Below are positions 5,781-6,353 of a stretch of DNA of 6,353 nt, in pieces (position 1 is the stretch's first letter; every line of letters begins with the position of its first letter). The stretch is from an uncultured Collinsella sp. (GTDB lineage: Bacteria > Actinomycetota > Coriobacteriia > Coriobacteriales > Coriobacteriaceae). Location: assembly GCA_937926755.1 (NCBI GenBank), contig CALBBA010000239.1, positions 1 through 6,353 on the forward strand. The letters run 5' to 3'. A program made the translations under genes and the position numbers. The notes under the pieces are model-generated. The model was given only the letters and a program-made list of their open reading frames with translations, was not told where the DNA came from and did no database searches.

Positions 5781-5785
5781 CCTCC
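5781..5785 (-). promoter_or_regulatory. Ribosome binding site deciding the nuclease-like gene start
   Basis: On the minus strand GGAGG is followed by 5 nt (CAACG) and GTG at 5775-5773. This places the start inside the longest open frame, and just 18 nt from repeat copy C. Confidence 0.65.
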
Positions 5786-5793
5786 GCTGACAA

Positions 5794-5854
5794 ATGTCTT
5801 GGTCTGTAACAGGAAGACAGTCTTTGAGCCTCTAGTTGTTACAGATCGAGATCT
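5794..5854. repeat. Palindromic element, copy C (forward, degenerate arms)
   Basis: Left arm ATGTCTTGGTCTGTAACA (5794-5811) and right arm TGTTACAGATCGAGATCT (5837-5854) pair over 16 positions including three G-T wobbles, around a 25-nt centre (5812-5836). The wobbles pair only on the + strand. The flank continues TTCGG as in A and D. It is the copy closest to the start of the nuclease-like gene and would be in its 5' leader or promoter. Confidence 0.85.
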
Positions 5855-5874
5855 TTCGGCACCGCGTCCAGCCT

Positions 5875-5935
5875 TTGTCTCAATCTGTAACAGGTAGGTC
5901 GAATTTTGGTCTGTAGATGTTACAGATTGAGATCT
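5875..5935. repeat. Palindromic element, copy D (forward)
   Basis: Left arm TTGTCTCAATCTGTAACA (5875-5892) and right arm TGTTACAGATTGAGATCT (5918-5935) pair over 16 positions with one terminal G-T wobble. The left arm has A and the right arm T at the variable position where copy A has G and C: a compensated change that keeps the stem. The centre is 25 nt (5893-5917), beginning GGTA and ending GA. It starts 81 nt after copy C. Confidence 0.9.
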
Positions 5936-5954
5936 TTCGGCAGCCGGCAACCTT

Positions 5955-6015
5955 CCGTCTCAATCTGTAACAGTTACGGGCCCAAGCAGCCGCCAAACGT
6001 TACAGATCGAGACAA
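5955..6015. repeat. Palindromic element, copy E (reversed)
   Basis: Left arm CCGTCTCAATCTGTAACA (5955-5972) and right arm CGTTACAGATCGAGACAA (5998-6015) pair over 15 positions with one A/C mismatch. The 25-nt centre (5973-5997) starts GTTACG, contains GGGCCC and ends CCAAA, closely matching copy B and, when reverse-complemented, copy A. It starts 80 nt after copy D and ends 35 nt from the stop of the next minus-strand gene. Confidence 0.88.
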
Positions 6016-6050
6016 AGTCAGAGGCAGCAGGGCGGCACCAGTCACATCCC

Positions 6051-6353
6051 CTACTCCCACTCTTGCTCGTAGATGTTGAGCGACTTCACGTAGCGCCCCT
6101 GGGCGCCCATGATGTCGCGGACCAGGCGCAAAAAGAAGCTGATACACGAGGTGTCAAAGCCGTCCTGCAGGTCCTCCGGATGCACCGCACCCGGTCCATC
6201 GACCGCCGTGTCACTCAGACGCGCGATGTCATACAGATAGAGCTGTCCCGCCGTCAGCCAGACATCGTCGACGCAGGTGAGGCGCACCGCGATCGCGCCG
6301 TCGTTCCAATGCTCCTTTTGCACGATATGCGGGTCGTAGACATCAAAGCGACG
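6051..6353 (-). CDS. Unrecognised protein, C-terminal part (5' end beyond the window)
   Basis: The minus-strand frame is open from the window end at 6353 to the TAG at 6051-6053, giving at least 100 residues. The true start is outside; the TTG at 6323 is only an internal codon, since the frame continues above it (RRFDVYDPHIV). The visible part is acidic and mixed alpha/beta, with no TM segment, signal peptide or Cys cluster. Recognisable stretches such as WLTAGQLYLYDIARLSD, SCISFFLRLVRDIMG and the terminal NIYEQEWE do not point me to a family. Codon use and the hydrophobic/polar pattern look genuinely coding. It lies upstream of the nuclease-like gene on the same strand, with copies C-E in the 275-nt gap, so co-transcription is possible but unproven. 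Confidence 0.7.
   Translation of the reverse strand, partial: RRFDVYDPHIVQKEHWNDGAIAVRLTCVDDVWLTAGQLYLYDIARLSDTAVDGPGAVHPEDLQDGFDTSCISFFLRLVRDIMGAQGRYVKSLNIYEQEWE

Noticed and set aside
4550..6015. CRISPR array
   Set aside because: The repeats are inverted pairs in alternating orientation with related 25-nt centres and 19-20-nt gaps, not direct repeats with unrelated spacers; no cas gene is present.
4550..6015. Insertion sequence or composite transposon with the flanking palindromes as terminal inverted repeats
   Set aside because: No transposase motif (DDE or tyrosine/HUH) is visible in the enclosed protein, copy numbers differ on the two sides, and I found no target-site duplication.

Overview
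The window is high-GC bacterial DNA with tightly spaced genes, Shine-Dalgarno starts and many intergenic palindromes. Gene content and style suggest a gut actinobacterium of the class Coriobacteriia, most likely Collinsella. That assignment rests on recalled resemblance of the proteins and repeats, not on a search.

Positions 1-2278 (+ strand) hold a copper-homeostasis block: the C-terminal two thirds of a Cu(+)-exporting P1B ATPase (copA, cut by the window start), a 73-residue HMA copper chaperone (copZ) and a CsoR-type Cu(I) repressor with the full Cys-His-Cys ligand set. The repressor would sense Cu(I), the chaperone would deliver it, and the ATPase would pump it out. Each intergenic gap (about 147 and 135 nt) carries a large inverted repeat: an imperfect 94-nt hairpin before copZ and a perfect 24-bp inverted repeat before csoR.

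Positions 2279-2424 hold a tandem GGGGAC/TTTGCACC hairpin repeat (34-nt period). It precedes a + strand gene for a small two-TM protein with a C-terminal zinc ribbon. A bidirectional terminator (2962-2998) separates this gene from a convergent minus-strand gene for an amidohydrolase of the imidazolonepropionase/Xaa-Pro dipeptidase type with an intact binuclear metal site.

Positions 4550-6015 are the most unusual part. A minus-strand gene for a 358-residue protein with an AbiEi-like body and a C-terminal Vsr/DUF559-like nuclease fold is bracketed by two clusters of one palindromic element: two copies downstream (A, B) and three upstream (C, D, E). Every copy has 18-nt arms around a 25-nt centre, and copies recur every 80-81 nt. 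Central sequences suggest A, C and D lie in one orientation and B and E in the other. This resembles REPIN/BIME arrays but is more regular, and its tight flanking of a nuclease-like gene is the best candidate here for an undescribed system.

The window ends in the 3' part of an unrecognised minus-strand gene (6051-6353). No tRNA, rRNA, CRISPR array, transposase or integrase was found.
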